The notes below the pieces were generated by a model. The model was not told where the DNA came from, made no database searches, and saw only the letters and a list, made by a program, of their open reading frames with translations. DNA of 64,000 bases, taken from the NCBI GenBank assembly GCA_047495785.1, contig JBLDXI010000046.1, positions 1,054,001 through 1,118,000 on the forward strand. Reading direction: 5' to 3'. A program made the position numbers and the translations under genes. Positions 11,527 through 24,000 of the stretch are shown one piece after another (the stretch's first letter is position 1; the number at the start of each line of letters is the position of its first letter). Origin of the DNA: Lepidodermella squamata (Eukaryota; Gastrotricha).

Positions 11527-11755
11527 TATATAAAACAAACAGAATAGACGTGAATAGGATTCCGCTATAGGGAAGACTTAATCCTAAAATTAGGGAGCTA
11601 AAATTGTCTAACCAACTCAATCATAAAAATTAGAAAAATAAATAAACCGAGACAGCGGCAGATTATGACACCGCTCAACTATTTGTTTACATTTTTATTT
11701 GACACGAAAATGGAAAAAAGATTAAAAAAACGGGGAATTTCAGTTCGAGCCTTTG

Positions 11756-14429
11756 TTATTCGCGAACACCATGGCTTTCAATAAGAGTAATAATTTCAGC
11801 ATGATTCAACTTTCGAGCCAAAGCCAGAGGTCTCAGCTGATCGCGGTTGACGACATTGACGAGGTTTTTAGCTATTTCCAGCAACGCTTTGACCCCAGCA
11901 ATCCAAGAGTTAGCCACGGCGATGTGAAGAGGGGTGTTGTCAGAGTACTTGATATCAATCACTGAAGGATTTTCTCCTTTTTGAACTATGAATTTCACGA
12001 ACTCTAAATGCCTGGAATGCGCTGCCAAAATGACGACACCTCGCCCAGATTTATCACCCCTGTTCAACGGCGCTTTGAATTCGTCTATCAACATTCGAGC
12101 CAATTCAACACAGCCGCTGTACTTAGCAACGATATGTAACGCGGTAAACGTTTTCTTGTCGTCGATAATCGTCGAAGCGTACGTGGGATTGAACCTCAAA
12201 ATCGATCTGACAATTTCAATTTGCGATTTCTTTAACGCATTCACAAAGCTGGTCTTAATCAAATTATTCTTGCTTCGGTTATTTAAGTTTTTTGAGACAT
12301 CCAGAAAATAAGTAACAATATCCGAATGATTTTTCTCAACAGCCAGCTCGAAAATAGATTTCTCTTCATTTTGAGCCGGAGAGAATAATGACTCCATTAG
12401 GTCCAAATCTGGTAGATAGAGTTTAACTTCTTCCAAATTTCCAGCCATAGTAGCGCGGCGAAGTTTTACTGTCGACGCTTTTTTCTACAAAAAAATCGCA
12501 ATAATATAAAAAAAGAATTAATTTCCCCTACTTTATCCACCTCGTCGCCCTCGCTTTCGATCTCGACGTAATCCAAGTTTAAGGCCAGAAGACCCTGCAT
12601 TGCATCGGAAAAAGCAAGTTCGGTCTGCGCAGTGCGTAATGCTATACGGCCCATGTACGCTGTCACTTTTTTGGCCTGAAAAAAATATTTCAGAAATAAT
12701 CATTTTAAATTTTAAATTTTAATAATTTAAATTTTCCTGAATTTAACCCATTTAAGCAATTTTGAATCTTTAATTTCTCAGAAAAATTACCGTGAAGTCG
12801 GGCAACATAGGAAGAAATTACGTTTTCAAAGATTGAAAATAAACATTTGCTGGAATTTGAACCTAAAGGGATTTCTGATTTTCTTGTAAATATGGTAAAT
12901 TTCTAATTTTTTACAGAGTTCTTGAGTTCAGCAGACTATTTCTTGGCTTTAGCTAAATGTGGACAATTAGCGGGTAATTTCGGAGATTAATTTGCTGATG
13001 CATTGGCCTAATAAGTTCGCCATTGAAATTTGGGTCCGATTTCGGATTTTTTTCATAATTCAAACACTCTATTTTTTTCTATCATAGAAATTAAAAACAT
13101 TTTCATTTAAAATTAAAAATATTCGACCATGGATAATTAGGTTAGAGGTTAGATAATTAAAGATAATTAGGGGTCCCAAAGTTATTTTGCCCCGCATTTC
13201 AATTGTAAAGGAATGACCTATATTAATTTTTCTAGTTTTACCTCTTCCCATTCACCAGCGATTTGCGATCGCAATAGTGCAACTTCATTGAGACTAAAAT
13301 CCAGCACAGATTTCTCCATTAAATCGCCAGCAGCAATCGTATTTTCTTCGTTAGCTTTCAGCGCCAAATTGCTCCGCGCTTTCGCTTTCATTTTTTCGGT
13401 GATATTCTCAGCTTCTTTCATTAAATTTTCCCGCATTTCTTCCACAGTTTTCGAGAATGAAGTTTCGAGTGACGCACAAAACGTGGCAATTTTTCTTCTA
13501 GATTCTTCCAAGTGATTGTCAGCATATTCGAGCCATTTCGGAAGGTTTGATTCATCAGAAATATCGGCAACGTGTTTGGCAATCTTTAAAAATTGATCTC
13601 AGATTATTAGAATCTCGATGTTTCAAAAATCTGGAATTTTCAGCGCCAAATTTAAATTTCAACGATTTTTGACCGGAAAAAAATCCTCCTTAAAACTTAC
13701 CATTTTCCGCAAAGCTATAATTTCCTGTTTCATGCGCTCAGCGTGAAAATATCGACATCCTTCGCAAAAGCTTTTGTCGCAATGCGGGCATTCGGTTGGT
13801 TTTGCTGAAGACACAAGATGGATGCAATCATCTGAACGAGCCGAGTCGACATCGTCGGAAAGTTTCCGCTTCTTGCAGTTACGCTTCGCATTTTCAGCTT
13901 CTTTGTACGCATCAGCAGCGCTCTTCAGCGAAATATTACGCGGCAAACCTGGAAAATAGGTGAACATATTGTTATCAATATAAAATCGCCTTTTAAATCA
14001 TACAACGCTGAATATGCAAATTAAAATCAATATTCAGTGAACAAGAAATGCTTCGAAAATTCTGAAAATTTGATGTTTAATGCCTATTTGGTCCCACAAC
14101 CCACAACCAACACAATTTAGGTTCGTATTGAATAAGATCCGAATAAAAGTAACCTTTCACGTCACTCTGAGGGAGTCCCGAAATCGATCAACATTCCGGA
14201 CATTCCAGTGAGGATTTATCAGGCTTAGGCTCCAAAATTTGAGTCAAGCAAGTTGTGCAAAACGAGTGTCCACATGTCGGCAAAAATCGTGGCTCGTCGT
14301 AAAAATCATGGCAGATCGAACACGTTAACGACTGAATAACGTAAAATGCTGATTAAGCAGATTTTTATTTTGCACAAATAAAAAGCTTACAAGTTGAACG
14401 TTGCTAATGGGCGATGACGACGCAGCCAT
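11756..14429 (-). CDS. RING / B-box-like / coiled-coil / ankyrin protein (copy D)
   Basis: Six exons: 14391-14429 (MAASSSPISNVQL), 14154-14331 (RING, ending CPECRS), 13701-13948 (B-box-like CIHLVSS, CPHC, CEGCRYFHAE), 13242-13583 (coiled coil), 12532-12675 (linker) and 11756-12484 (ankyrin). Phases agree and give about 559 aa. The RING exon is again 178 bp and the coiled-coil exon 342 bp, identical to copies B and C. Exon 3 carries an extra basic stretch (KRNCKKRK) that could be a nuclear-localisation signal. It is more diverged from B and C than they are from each other, and the decayed copy at 27-28 kb is its closest relative. Role inferred as above: an E3 ligase with an ankyrin reader. Confidence 0.85.
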
Positions 14430-14589
14430 TTTTAAAAATCTAGGTGGAAAAACTAGCCAACAAGCTATTTAAAAAGCAATCGAAATGTCAAGTTCGAATT
14501 GTAATGAGTGTTCACTCGGCAATATTTGGCGGATCGTAGACCTGCTCTACTTCTTTTCTAGAAACGAGAAATGTTACCAAGTATTTTAA

Positions 14590-14850
14590 AGGCTCGTATA
14601 AACGGGCAAACATGTTTGCCAAACATGGACCTCAAACATTGTTTGCCAAACAACGGCTTCAAACATTGTTTGATCAAACATTGCATTTACACGTTTAAAC
14701 TTTTGCTTCAAACATTGTTGGGACCAACACGGCTTTCAAACATGTTTGCCCGTCTAAATGCACGTGTTTGAAAGAAAATGTTTGAGAGGCGTGTTGAAAA
14801 CGCCTTCAAACAAAATCACTCGTCGAGGCGATTTTGTTTGACAAACATGC
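14590..14850. repeat. Left subterminal array of CAAACATTGTTTG-like palindromes
   Basis: At least eight variants of CAAACATTGTTTG or CAAACATGTTTG occur within about 200 bp of the left end. A matching set lies at 17040-17233 near the right end. Such subterminal repeats are often transposase or Myb-protein binding sites in Harbinger elements. Confidence 0.65.
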
Positions 14851-15155
14851 AAACATTTGGCGCTGTGGCGGCTGCGGAGTTGCGAGCCGGGACGACATCT
14901 GCGCAACTTTTCATGCGCTTCTTCATAAAATGGATAGAATCTGGGTCTATTTCATCGCCATGAAAAAAATAATAAAATAAAACAAAAAAATATGAAATGC
15001 GTCCGACACACTTGTAAAAATGTTGCCAAGCTGTTTTTATTCACGAAAATAGTGCCAAAGAGGCGACATCTGTTCGAAATTATTTTGCGAGTAAAATTAG
15101 AAAAAAACATTATTTTATTTTCGAAAATTAAGCAAATTCTTGTCGTTTGCATAAA

Positions 15156-15860
15156 TCAAGCATCTAGAAGCCATTCTAAAGGTAAATTAGCCATAATTTC
15201 CTGTCGCCTTTCTTCGCCCTCCGCCTGGTTCGCCGCATTCCCGTCATCGTTTTCATGGTTAGCGAGATTTGCGAGAAAATCATCTTGTAGTTGCAGATCT
15301 GCCTCGAGAAGTTGAGCCGGCAACGGGTCTTCATCGGGCAAGTTATTGTAAGCGTCACCCTCCACTCGGATGCCGAAATTATGTAGTACACACATCGCTT
15401 TCGTGAAACGAACACTGGGCCGAATATTGAGGCGAAATTGTAGGTGATAGAGCCGCCGCCATTTTTGCTTGAGAAGCCCGAATGCCTGTTCAATTATCAC
15501 TCTCGCGACGGAGTGACGATAATTGAAATTCCGTTCTTCGGGGGTGATGTTATCGGTTTGGCGGAATGGAGTGACACACCAGCGTCGGGGCTGATAGCCA
15601 GAGTCTCCCAGTAAGAATGAATTACCTCCAAAAAATTCCTTAATGAAAGCAAAAAATTAGTAGTTTCACCGTTCACCTGACAAATTCGTAAATTGCAATT
15701 TTGTGTGATTTTTTCGCAAATGTAATGAACATTTCGTTGCTTCAAACGTGAAAGGGTATAAATCGAACTTACATTGTAATTTTGAGTGGCGTTCCGGTAT
15801 AGCTGGGAGTTTCTGAACTCGAGTGCGAAACCGTTGACAAATTTCGGAACCTTTAACATT
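15156..15860 (-). pseudogene. PIF/Harbinger transposase, 5'-truncated (DDE_Tnp_4 type)
   Basis: Two exon-like blocks are 15773-15860 and 15156-15638, separated by a 134-bp intron (donor GTAAGT, acceptor CATTAAG), in phase. The sequence carries the conserved FRNSQLYRN block, the second catalytic Asp (LLGDSGYQP) and the catalytic Glu (VIIEQAFGLLKQKWRRL), followed by the usual VLHN region. The first catalytic Asp block should lie upstream, but that DNA is occupied by the Myb-like gene in another frame. I infer an internal deletion that joined the two genes. Alone, this copy should not be catalytically active. Confidence 0.7.
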
Positions 15861-16455
15861 TTTCAAAGTTTCAAACAGTGGTCGAATCAGAACCGCACAG
15901 CGCGTCCATAGCGTGCTCTTTTGCGTGGTTCCACCTTGGAACAAATCTAGATTATCGCGGAAAAACAGTAGAATGAACAGTTTCGCGTCGCTAGAATAAA
16001 TTCGCGCCGGTACGTTGGCCGGTTTCGCTTTCTTCGCGGCAACCGGCTGAGGATTTGCACGAGATGGCGGAGCTTTTGATGACGGAGCACTTGATGGCGG
16101 AGCAACTACCTTAAAAAAAAAGACAGTTCATTTAACAAATATAAGCGACAAATTAAACATCACCTTTTTTGGACGGCCACGCTTCCTTTTCATTGTTTCC
16201 GCGGCCGGTATGGAAGGAAACGGGTTGGCGAAAGGAGGTACGGGATCAGTAAGGGGAGGAAGATAGTCATTGTTGTCGAGTTCCACGTCACGATTGATTG
16301 CGCCCCGCTGCACAACGCCGCCCTGGACACGGTCTGATGCGCTCGGCGAATCATCACCCCCAATAATCGAGTCGATCTGATAATAAAGTAGCCGATGAGT
16401 AGGAAATTGATAAATCAAGCAATTAGCTCCTTACGCTGAACTTGAGCCGCGACAT
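15666..16455 (-). CDS. Harbinger accessory protein: AT-hook plus Myb/SANT-like domain
   Basis: Three exons: 16435-16455 (MSRLKFS), 16164-16376 and 15666-16109, with good splice sites and phase 0 junctions. Exon 2 ends with an AT-hook (KRKRGRPKK). Exon 3 encodes a tryptophan/leucine-rich helical domain (KSTLWTRCAVLIRPLFE, then EICQRFRTRVQKL) that resembles the Myb/SANT-like proteins Harbinger elements use to bring the transposase to DNA. The last 50 or so codons overlap the transposase reading frame and are probably not native. The start lies 29 bp inside the left boundary of the tandem duplication, so the second copy of the transposon end has no coding sequence. Confidence 0.6.
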
Positions 16456-17236
16456 CAAAACGCCAATTACGAAATTTTTCCCAGCTAAAGTTTTCTTGGC
16501 GAAAACCGGGGATTTATACTTTCTTGTCTGCGTTCCTGTCCCTTTTACGTCCATTTCGCCACGTGGCATGCATCAGTTGTCCGTAATTCTCACCATTGTG
16601 TCCACAATTTTCATTTTATTTTATTTTTTTCCACTGTGTCGGGGGTCCGGTCCGACACGCCCGAAAAAATATTTTTTGACCGAAAATGCTAATCTCCGTG
16701 TCCGAAAACAACAGACATCCGGCACAAGTGGCGCTCCTGGCTTCATTTTTTCGGGTCCGACACGCTCGAAAATTAAATAAAAATGAATTAAAAATGGAAT
16801 ATCACAATGGAAAACATTTATTTTCCATGGCGGTGAAATAGACCCTCTGATTAATTTGATTCTTAAATCGCTCGGGTCATGTGGCAAGGAAAAAAATCAA
16901 ATCAAAGCGGTCGAAAATGTGAAAGCATTCTACCCGTATTGGTAATTATTCTCCTAATTTGCATAAATTAAACAAATTAGCTCATTAATTTGCATAAATT
17001 ATGTCATTTTCTGGATGATTTGCATAGATTTTGCTAGTTTTCTTGCAAACATTGTTTGAGCGTGTAAATGAAAGTTTGACAAACAAATGTTTGAAGCCTC
17101 AAGAAGTGACCTTTCACCTTTTCCAATGTTTGACAAACAAGTTTGATCGTGTAAATGCTCTTCAAACATTTTCATCAAACATCCATGTTTGAAGTCAATG
17201 TTTGACAAAATGTTTGCCCGTTTATACGAGCCTTAA

Positions 17237-18274
17237 GACTTGAAAATAGCACGTGTGATGAGCAGGTTGTCGCGTGAATACTTATTGTTTATTAGATCCA
17301 TATAGACATAATTTACTATAGACTGTTTACTCACGAGAAAAAGGATGCTACGCCATGGGCGACAGATGGTCAGCTGATTCAGCTGAGTAAACAAAATATT
17401 CCATTGGTTTTTGGCTGGTTACAGTTATCTCCAGAACGATTTAAGAAATTCAATTGCGAATTTCATTCTAGCGCCATTTTTAATTATTAATTTTTCAAAC
17501 GCATTACCCCATCGAATCGTTTGGTTTTTCGATGAGATCCAAGACGAACGCAGCTCTCAAAAATACCCAGATCCTGTGGTTCGAAGTTGAAAATTGCGGA
17601 TTATTTTCAAACCTTGACCTTCGATTGCGAACAAATTTTGTGATCGCGGAAAATATCTCCAAAATCGATTTTTATTTTGAACTGAGCCCAGCCAGCATCT
17701 AAGCCAAGCGCTGAAACATTGATGACAATATGAAGGTCAACCGGGCTGCGTTCATGTACACTTTTGGGTTCGAGATAAATCGTTCTGATAGCGCTACTTT
17801 CCTGTGGCGATTCAACAAGTCCATTATTAGGTTCGTCAACTCGGCGACAGGTTAGACTGAATCAAATACCAGATTCTCACGTCATTCGGCAAGTCATTCA
17901 GCAGCTACGGCGAACGCTGGCCAACAGGGTTATTCGGCACCACAGAGACCAATCAAGGGATGCGGCCTAGCTACATATCAAACATTTCGACCTTGATCTT
18001 AATACTTTATCGGTCCATATCATTCATGTCTTATTATTTCGCGTATTTCTTTTTTGTTTGATTATATTCATTTAATTGTTTACAACAACGTCTAGCCAAT
18101 TTAAAAAAATTTCTTGCGTCCGACTTTTTCTTGTATAAACCATTGTTAGCTGAAAGCGGTTAGCAAAATGGCAAACAAAATGAATTGTAATTTCCTTGTA
18201 TATTCAATTCCCCGTCTGTTTCTCCATAAGCCCCAGGTTGCAGGTGTTTGGCGCTCGACTTGGTTTACTCACCT
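17237..18274. other. Gene-free stretch 3' of the furin-like block
   Basis: There is no convincing ORF. Two sub-blocks recur elsewhere: about 17535-17700 resembles 25670-25810, and about 17734-17980 resembles 28865-29110 (shared phrases include ACCGGGCTGCGTTCAT, ACCAGATTC and CACCACAGAGACCA). These are 3' flanks of the duplicated furin-like genes. The stretch is repeated exactly at 20056-21093 because of the tandem duplication. Confidence 0.6.
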
Positions 18275-19302
18275 TCATTCGAACAGCACGAGGATGACAA
18301 ATGAAGCGGAGAAGACCGAGATCGCTGCGCTGTTAGTTCTATCGACTCTACCCCACGTAATTCGATTAGCCATCGCGTTGTTCCCAACCGCCGGCTTACA
18401 CATGCCGTTTTCGGAATACGTCAAATCTGGGCATGTAGTGCAGTCTTGGTCGGTGTAACCAGTGCAAGTTCGGCAAGATACGTGGCACGGCGCACAGCCC
18501 CAAGGCAAGTTGCTGAAGAATCCTAAATTCAATTGCAAAATAAATTCATGCGTACTTATGTCGTAGCCTTTTATTGAATTCAGCGTAATACAGAATCAAC
18601 CCGGGTGATACCGAATCACTCAGCCTTTCAGGAAATTTCGACCCTTTTATTCGAAATGTGACTTTTCAACCCTACTGCAACACCGGGGGCCGATCGACAG
18701 TGGGGCGAGGGCAAGGTCCGAATGTGCGGTTGGGTGTCCGGATCAACCTCGGAAGTGATGCCGTATTACGCGGAATTTCGTAAAACGCGAGTCTCTTGCA
18801 AGTTTATTGTCCGTCTGAGGAGTGAAACATTTAACGTACCTTGTGGGCAACGCCCCAGGGGACACTCGCCACACGCCATTCTCGATTCGTCCAGGCAATA
18901 GCCAAGCGGACAACTGTATACGCACGCCGAACGATTCGGCGCTAGAACCATTCCATTCTGGCACATGGCGCAAATAGTTGGCGATGCACAAGTTGTACAA
19001 TTCGCCGCGCATGCGATGCACGTTTTCGACGCTTCGTCCCTGAAAAACTGCGGCAGGCACGTCGAAACGCATACGCCAGCGTCGGTTTTGTAATTTTTGC
19101 ACTTTTTACAATCGGCAGGTGAGGAGCCGGTACAGCCAAGGCCGGCAACGCATTCAGGGTGGCATATCAGTATACCCGTAATTACCGTAGTACTCGTAAT
19201 CTGCAGATCTTTCGGCATTGTTATGTTGTCCTTCCGGTTCAAAGTCGAGGATTCCGGCGCGAATTCGGTTCCATATAAAACGAGGCGCCACGATTTGAAA
19301 GC
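18275..19302 (-). pseudogene. Duplicated 3' exons of the furin-like gene (fragment)
   Basis: The segment contains a copy of exon 5 (18275-18522) and the 3' part of exon 4 (18840-19302), identical to 21094-22121. Upstream coding sequence is cut off at the duplication junction and replaced by the Harbinger fragment. It encodes the end of the P domain, the furin-like cysteine repeats and the C-terminal membrane segment. Without promoter, signal peptide or catalytic domain it cannot make a protease. Confidence 0.85.
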
Positions 19303-20052
19303 GCTAAAGTTTTCTTGGCGAAAACCGGGGATTTATACTTTCTTGTCTGCGTTCCTGTCCCTTTTACGTCCATTTCGCCACGTGGCATGCATCAGTTGTC
19401 CGTAATTCTCACCATTGTGTCCACAATTTTCATTTTATTTTATTTTTTTCCACTGTGTCGGGGGTCCGGTCCGACACGCCCGAAAAAATATTTTTTGACC
19501 GAAAATGCTAATCTCCGTGTCCGAAAACAACAGACATCCGGCACAAGTGGCGCTCCTGGCTTCATTTTTTCGGGTCCGACACGCTCGAAAATTAAATAAA
19601 AATGAATTAAAAATGGAATATCACAATGGAAAACATTTATTTTCCATGGCGGTGAAATAGACCCTCTGATTAATTTGATTCTTAAATCGCTCGGGTCATG
19701 TGGCAAGGAAAAAAATCAAATCAAAGCGGTCGAAAATGTGAAAGCATTCTACCCGTATTGGTAATTATTCTCCTAATTTGCATAAATTAAACAAATTAGC
19801 TCATTAATTTGCATAAATTATGTCATTTTCTGGATGATTTGCATAGATTTTGCTAGTTTTCTTGCAAACATTGTTTGAGCGTGTAAATGAAAGTTTGACA
19901 AACAAATGTTTGAAGCCTCAAGAAGTGACCTTTCACCTTTTCCAATGTTTGACAAACAAGTTTGATCGTGTAAATGCTCTTCAAACATTTTCATCAAACA
20001 TCCATGTTTGAAGTCAATGTTTGACAAAATGTTTGCCCGTTTATACGAGCCT
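19303..20052. mobile_element. Harbinger right-end fragment (from the tandem duplication)
   Basis: Identical to 16484-17233. It includes the right subterminal palindromes and the right TIR with the adjacent TAA (20053-20055). It has no left TIR and no genes. Confidence 0.85.
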
Positions 20053-21093
20053 TAAGACTTGAAAATAGCACGTGTGATGAGCAGGTTGTCGCGTGAATAC
20101 TTATTGTTTATTAGATCCATATAGACATAATTTACTATAGACTGTTTACTCACGAGAAAAAGGATGCTACGCCATGGGCGACAGATGGTCAGCTGATTCA
20201 GCTGAGTAAACAAAATATTCCATTGGTTTTTGGCTGGTTACAGTTATCTCCAGAACGATTTAAGAAATTCAATTGCGAATTTCATTCTAGCGCCATTTTT
20301 AATTATTAATTTTTCAAACGCATTACCCCATCGAATCGTTTGGTTTTTCGATGAGATCCAAGACGAACGCAGCTCTCAAAAATACCCAGATCCTGTGGTT
20401 CGAAGTTGAAAATTGCGGATTATTTTCAAACCTTGACCTTCGATTGCGAACAAATTTTGTGATCGCGGAAAATATCTCCAAAATCGATTTTTATTTTGAA
20501 CTGAGCCCAGCCAGCATCTAAGCCAAGCGCTGAAACATTGATGACAATATGAAGGTCAACCGGGCTGCGTTCATGTACACTTTTGGGTTCGAGATAAATC
20601 GTTCTGATAGCGCTACTTTCCTGTGGCGATTCAACAAGTCCATTATTAGGTTCGTCAACTCGGCGACAGGTTAGACTGAATCAAATACCAGATTCTCACG
20701 TCATTCGGCAAGTCATTCAGCAGCTACGGCGAACGCTGGCCAACAGGGTTATTCGGCACCACAGAGACCAATCAAGGGATGCGGCCTAGCTACATATCAA
20801 ACATTTCGACCTTGATCTTAATACTTTATCGGTCCATATCATTCATGTCTTATTATTTCGCGTATTTCTTTTTTGTTTGATTATATTCATTTAATTGTTT
20901 ACAACAACGTCTAGCCAATTTAAAAAAATTTCTTGCGTCCGACTTTTTCTTGTATAAACCATTGTTAGCTGAAAGCGGTTAGCAAAATGGCAAACAAAAT
21001 GAATTGTAATTTCCTTGTATATTCAATTCCCCGTCTGTTTCTCCATAAGCCCCAGGTTGCAGGTGTTTGGCGCTCGACTTGGTTTACTCACCT

Positions 21094-24000
21094 TCATTCG
21101 AACAGCACGAGGATGACAAATGAAGCGGAGAAGACCGAGATCGCTGCGCTGTTAGTTCTATCGACTCTACCCCACGTAATTCGATTAGCCATCGCGTTGT
21201 TCCCAACCGCCGGCTTACACATGCCGTTTTCGGAATACGTCAAATCTGGGCATGTAGTGCAGTCTTGGTCGGTGTAACCAGTGCAAGTTCGGCAAGATAC
21301 GTGGCACGGCGCACAGCCCCAAGGCAAGTTGCTGAAGAATCCTAAATTCAATTGCAAAATAAATTCATGCGTACTTATGTCGTAGCCTTTTATTGAATTC
21401 AGCGTAATACAGAATCAACCCGGGTGATACCGAATCACTCAGCCTTTCAGGAAATTTCGACCCTTTTATTCGAAATGTGACTTTTCAACCCTACTGCAAC
21501 ACCGGGGGCCGATCGACAGTGGGGCGAGGGCAAGGTCCGAATGTGCGGTTGGGTGTCCGGATCAACCTCGGAAGTGATGCCGTATTACGCGGAATTTCGT
21601 AAAACGCGAGTCTCTTGCAAGTTTATTGTCCGTCTGAGGAGTGAAACATTTAACGTACCTTGTGGGCAACGCCCCAGGGGACACTCGCCACACGCCATTC
21701 TCGATTCGTCCAGGCAATAGCCAAGCGGACAACTGTATACGCACGCCGAACGATTCGGCGCTAGAACCATTCCATTCTGGCACATGGCGCAAATAGTTGG
21801 CGATGCACAAGTTGTACAATTCGCCGCGCATGCGATGCACGTTTTCGACGCTTCGTCCCTGAAAAACTGCGGCAGGCACGTCGAAACGCATACGCCAGCG
21901 TCGGTTTTGTAATTTTTGCACTTTTTACAATCGGCAGGTGAGGAGCCGGTACAGCCAAGGCCGGCAACGCATTCAGGGTGGCATATCAGTATACCCGTAA
22001 TTACCGTAGTACTCGTAATCTGCAGATCTTTCGGCATTGTTATGTTGTCCTTCCGGTTCAAAGTCGAGGATTCCGGCGCGAATTCGGTTCCATATAAAAC
22101 GAGGCGCCACGATTTGAAAGCGCCGTTATTAGCCGCGGAACCCGTGTTAACAATCTCCAGTTTCCACTTCCCATTCGGCGATTCGCCCCAAAAGTGGACA
22201 GACATAAATGGCCACTCTTTAAATTCGCCCCGATCTCGATCACGCGGCCTCCCAGGCATCAATTGTGATCGAGTTCCCGACGGGCTGGTTAGATAAATTG
22301 CTAAATCGCCTCGTCGTGAATACTCGAGTGAAATTTGAGCTTCGACATGCTCTAAATATCGAACCTGTTCCCGAGACCCGGCGCATGCGTCGACATTAGC
22401 CTCTAAAACCAGTGACATATTCCCGGCCATGTCGTACCGTTGTTCATCCAAATGAGGTACGCACGTTTTTTGTACAGACACAGTTTTCCATTTCTCAGCT
22501 AGCCGCACCATTGCAAGGCCGTCCATAAGGCCGTAACCGTATTTTGTGCTCACGTTACGCCCGACGCCGTTTGTTATCCAGTTTCCGTCGTACAACGGCT
22601 CGGTTCGCGATGTTTCGATGACAATGTGTTGAACATCGCGCCAGGTGAGTTGAGGATTTGCTTCCAGTGCTAGGGCGATTATGCCGCTGGCCATTGCAGC
22701 TGATGCGGATGTACCTAAATGGCAAAATAACCAGGTGGTAAGGGGAGAATTTCCAAAACTTGGCACTAGACATTCATCCTATGGTACTTTAATAAGCATA
22801 GAGACCACCTGAAGCATGCAGCCCAAGAGTCGGGAGAACTCTTCGCAAGCTCAAAAGGGATGTTACACCCAATTTTTCAAACAAAAGGCTGATTTCAGCT
22901 TTGATATTACTTATATTCTTACCCTGCCGAAATCTCCCATTTTGACTGTATATTGGTTATGCACTAAATGAAGAAAGTGGTCCCCGGAGTAGGCTGAATA
23001 CTTCTAGTAAAACAATTCACCCTTGGGGCGCCCTGGGATCCGAAAAATTGGTTCAGAATTGGCACCTTCCAGATTTCGGAGCCAACTGGGCGCCAGACAA
23101 GAAATGCACGTATTTCCTCACAAGAATCGTTAAGATCAATGTGAATGGAGTAAGCTGCCAATGCTGCCTAATTTTTAATATACAAAGAATAGAGAATATT
23201 CTCTATGATACAAAGTATTTTTTTGGTGACTCAGCTTATTTTTGGAATTTTTCGAAAAATGCAAAATTACGAATTCGAAAGAGTAGATACTTTGAAGTTC
23301 GCACAAATTGAGAACAGTATGTTACTTGCTCTGAATTCAGAATTTATTGATATTTTCGTTACCTGTATGCCTTTCCGTACAACCGTGGTGTAAATTAGTA
23401 GTCACAACTTGTCGATCGAGAGTCGGGTCGCCAGAACTGTAAGTCGTCGCAATTGTTGACGCGCACTCCTCCAAGTAATATGGTGCAACACCACGCTCCG
23501 TCGCACTGTTGATCGAAAGCGTGTAAATCGAATTCACGTAGCCATCACACGCACATGAGTCCCCATTATTTCCACCAATTCCAGACGCCCAAACAAAAAT
23601 ATTGCCTTTCCCACCGCGGCCTTTCAGCACACCTTGGACAAAAGCTTCTCTCGCGAGAATTCCAGGCCCATCAACCGCCTTTCCGTTATCACTGGGGCCC
23701 CAACTCGCGGAGTAAATATCAATGTGTTGTGGGTTGAAAGAAAAGGAAGCAGCTTCAACAGCGTCGTTAATAACGCCGTCTAACATGCGAACTCCGCCTA
23801 TTTTGGCGTTAAAAGCCACGCCAACCGTGCACATGCTGTTGTTAGCAGCAGCGGCTACTTGACCGCCGCAACGAGTTCCTTGATGATTTCCGTACATGAT
23901 TTCGAAGGAATCGTAACGAGGAGTAGGATCATCATCGTCGCTGTTAATATCGCGACTAGCTTGAGGGTCGTAATTTGGCGCTATGTCTGGATGGTCCTTC

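Larger units (their letters stand above)
14590..17233. mobile_element. PIF/Harbinger DNA transposon (2,644 bp)
   Basis: The terminal inverted repeats begin AGGCTCGTATAAACGGGC (left, 14590) and end with the reverse complement at 17233. TAA precedes the left end (14587-14589) and follows the right end (17234-17236), matching the TWA target duplication of PIF/Harbinger elements. Inside are an AT-hook/Myb-like gene and part of a DDE_Tnp_4-type transposase, both on the minus strand. Both subterminal regions are packed with CAAACATTGTTTG-like repeats. The element is shorter than usual for autonomous members, and its transposase is truncated. Confidence 0.85.
16484..22122. repeat. Exact tandem duplication, unit 2,819 bp
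   Basis: The unit 16484-19302 is followed directly by a second copy at 19303-22121. All derived reading frames agree and I saw no mismatch in the stretches I compared. The unit starts inside the Harbinger element and ends inside exon 4 of the furin-like gene. The junction near 19302 shows only about 2 bp (GC) of shared sequence between the breakpoints. It could be a very recent duplication or an assembly artefact. Confidence 0.9.

Noticed and set aside
16442-16780. Plus-strand ORFs of 88-112 codons at 16.4-16.9 kb and their identical copies at 19.3-19.7 kb
   Set aside because: They lie in the non-coding right part of the Harbinger element, opposite each other, with low-complexity repeats of GTGTCGGA-like words and no family signature.
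23850-23900. His residue in NHQGTRC of furin-like paralogue 1 as the catalytic His
   Set aside because: Aligned on the conserved GTRC, this His falls one residue before the catalytic position, where Gln is found; paralogue 2 has His there.
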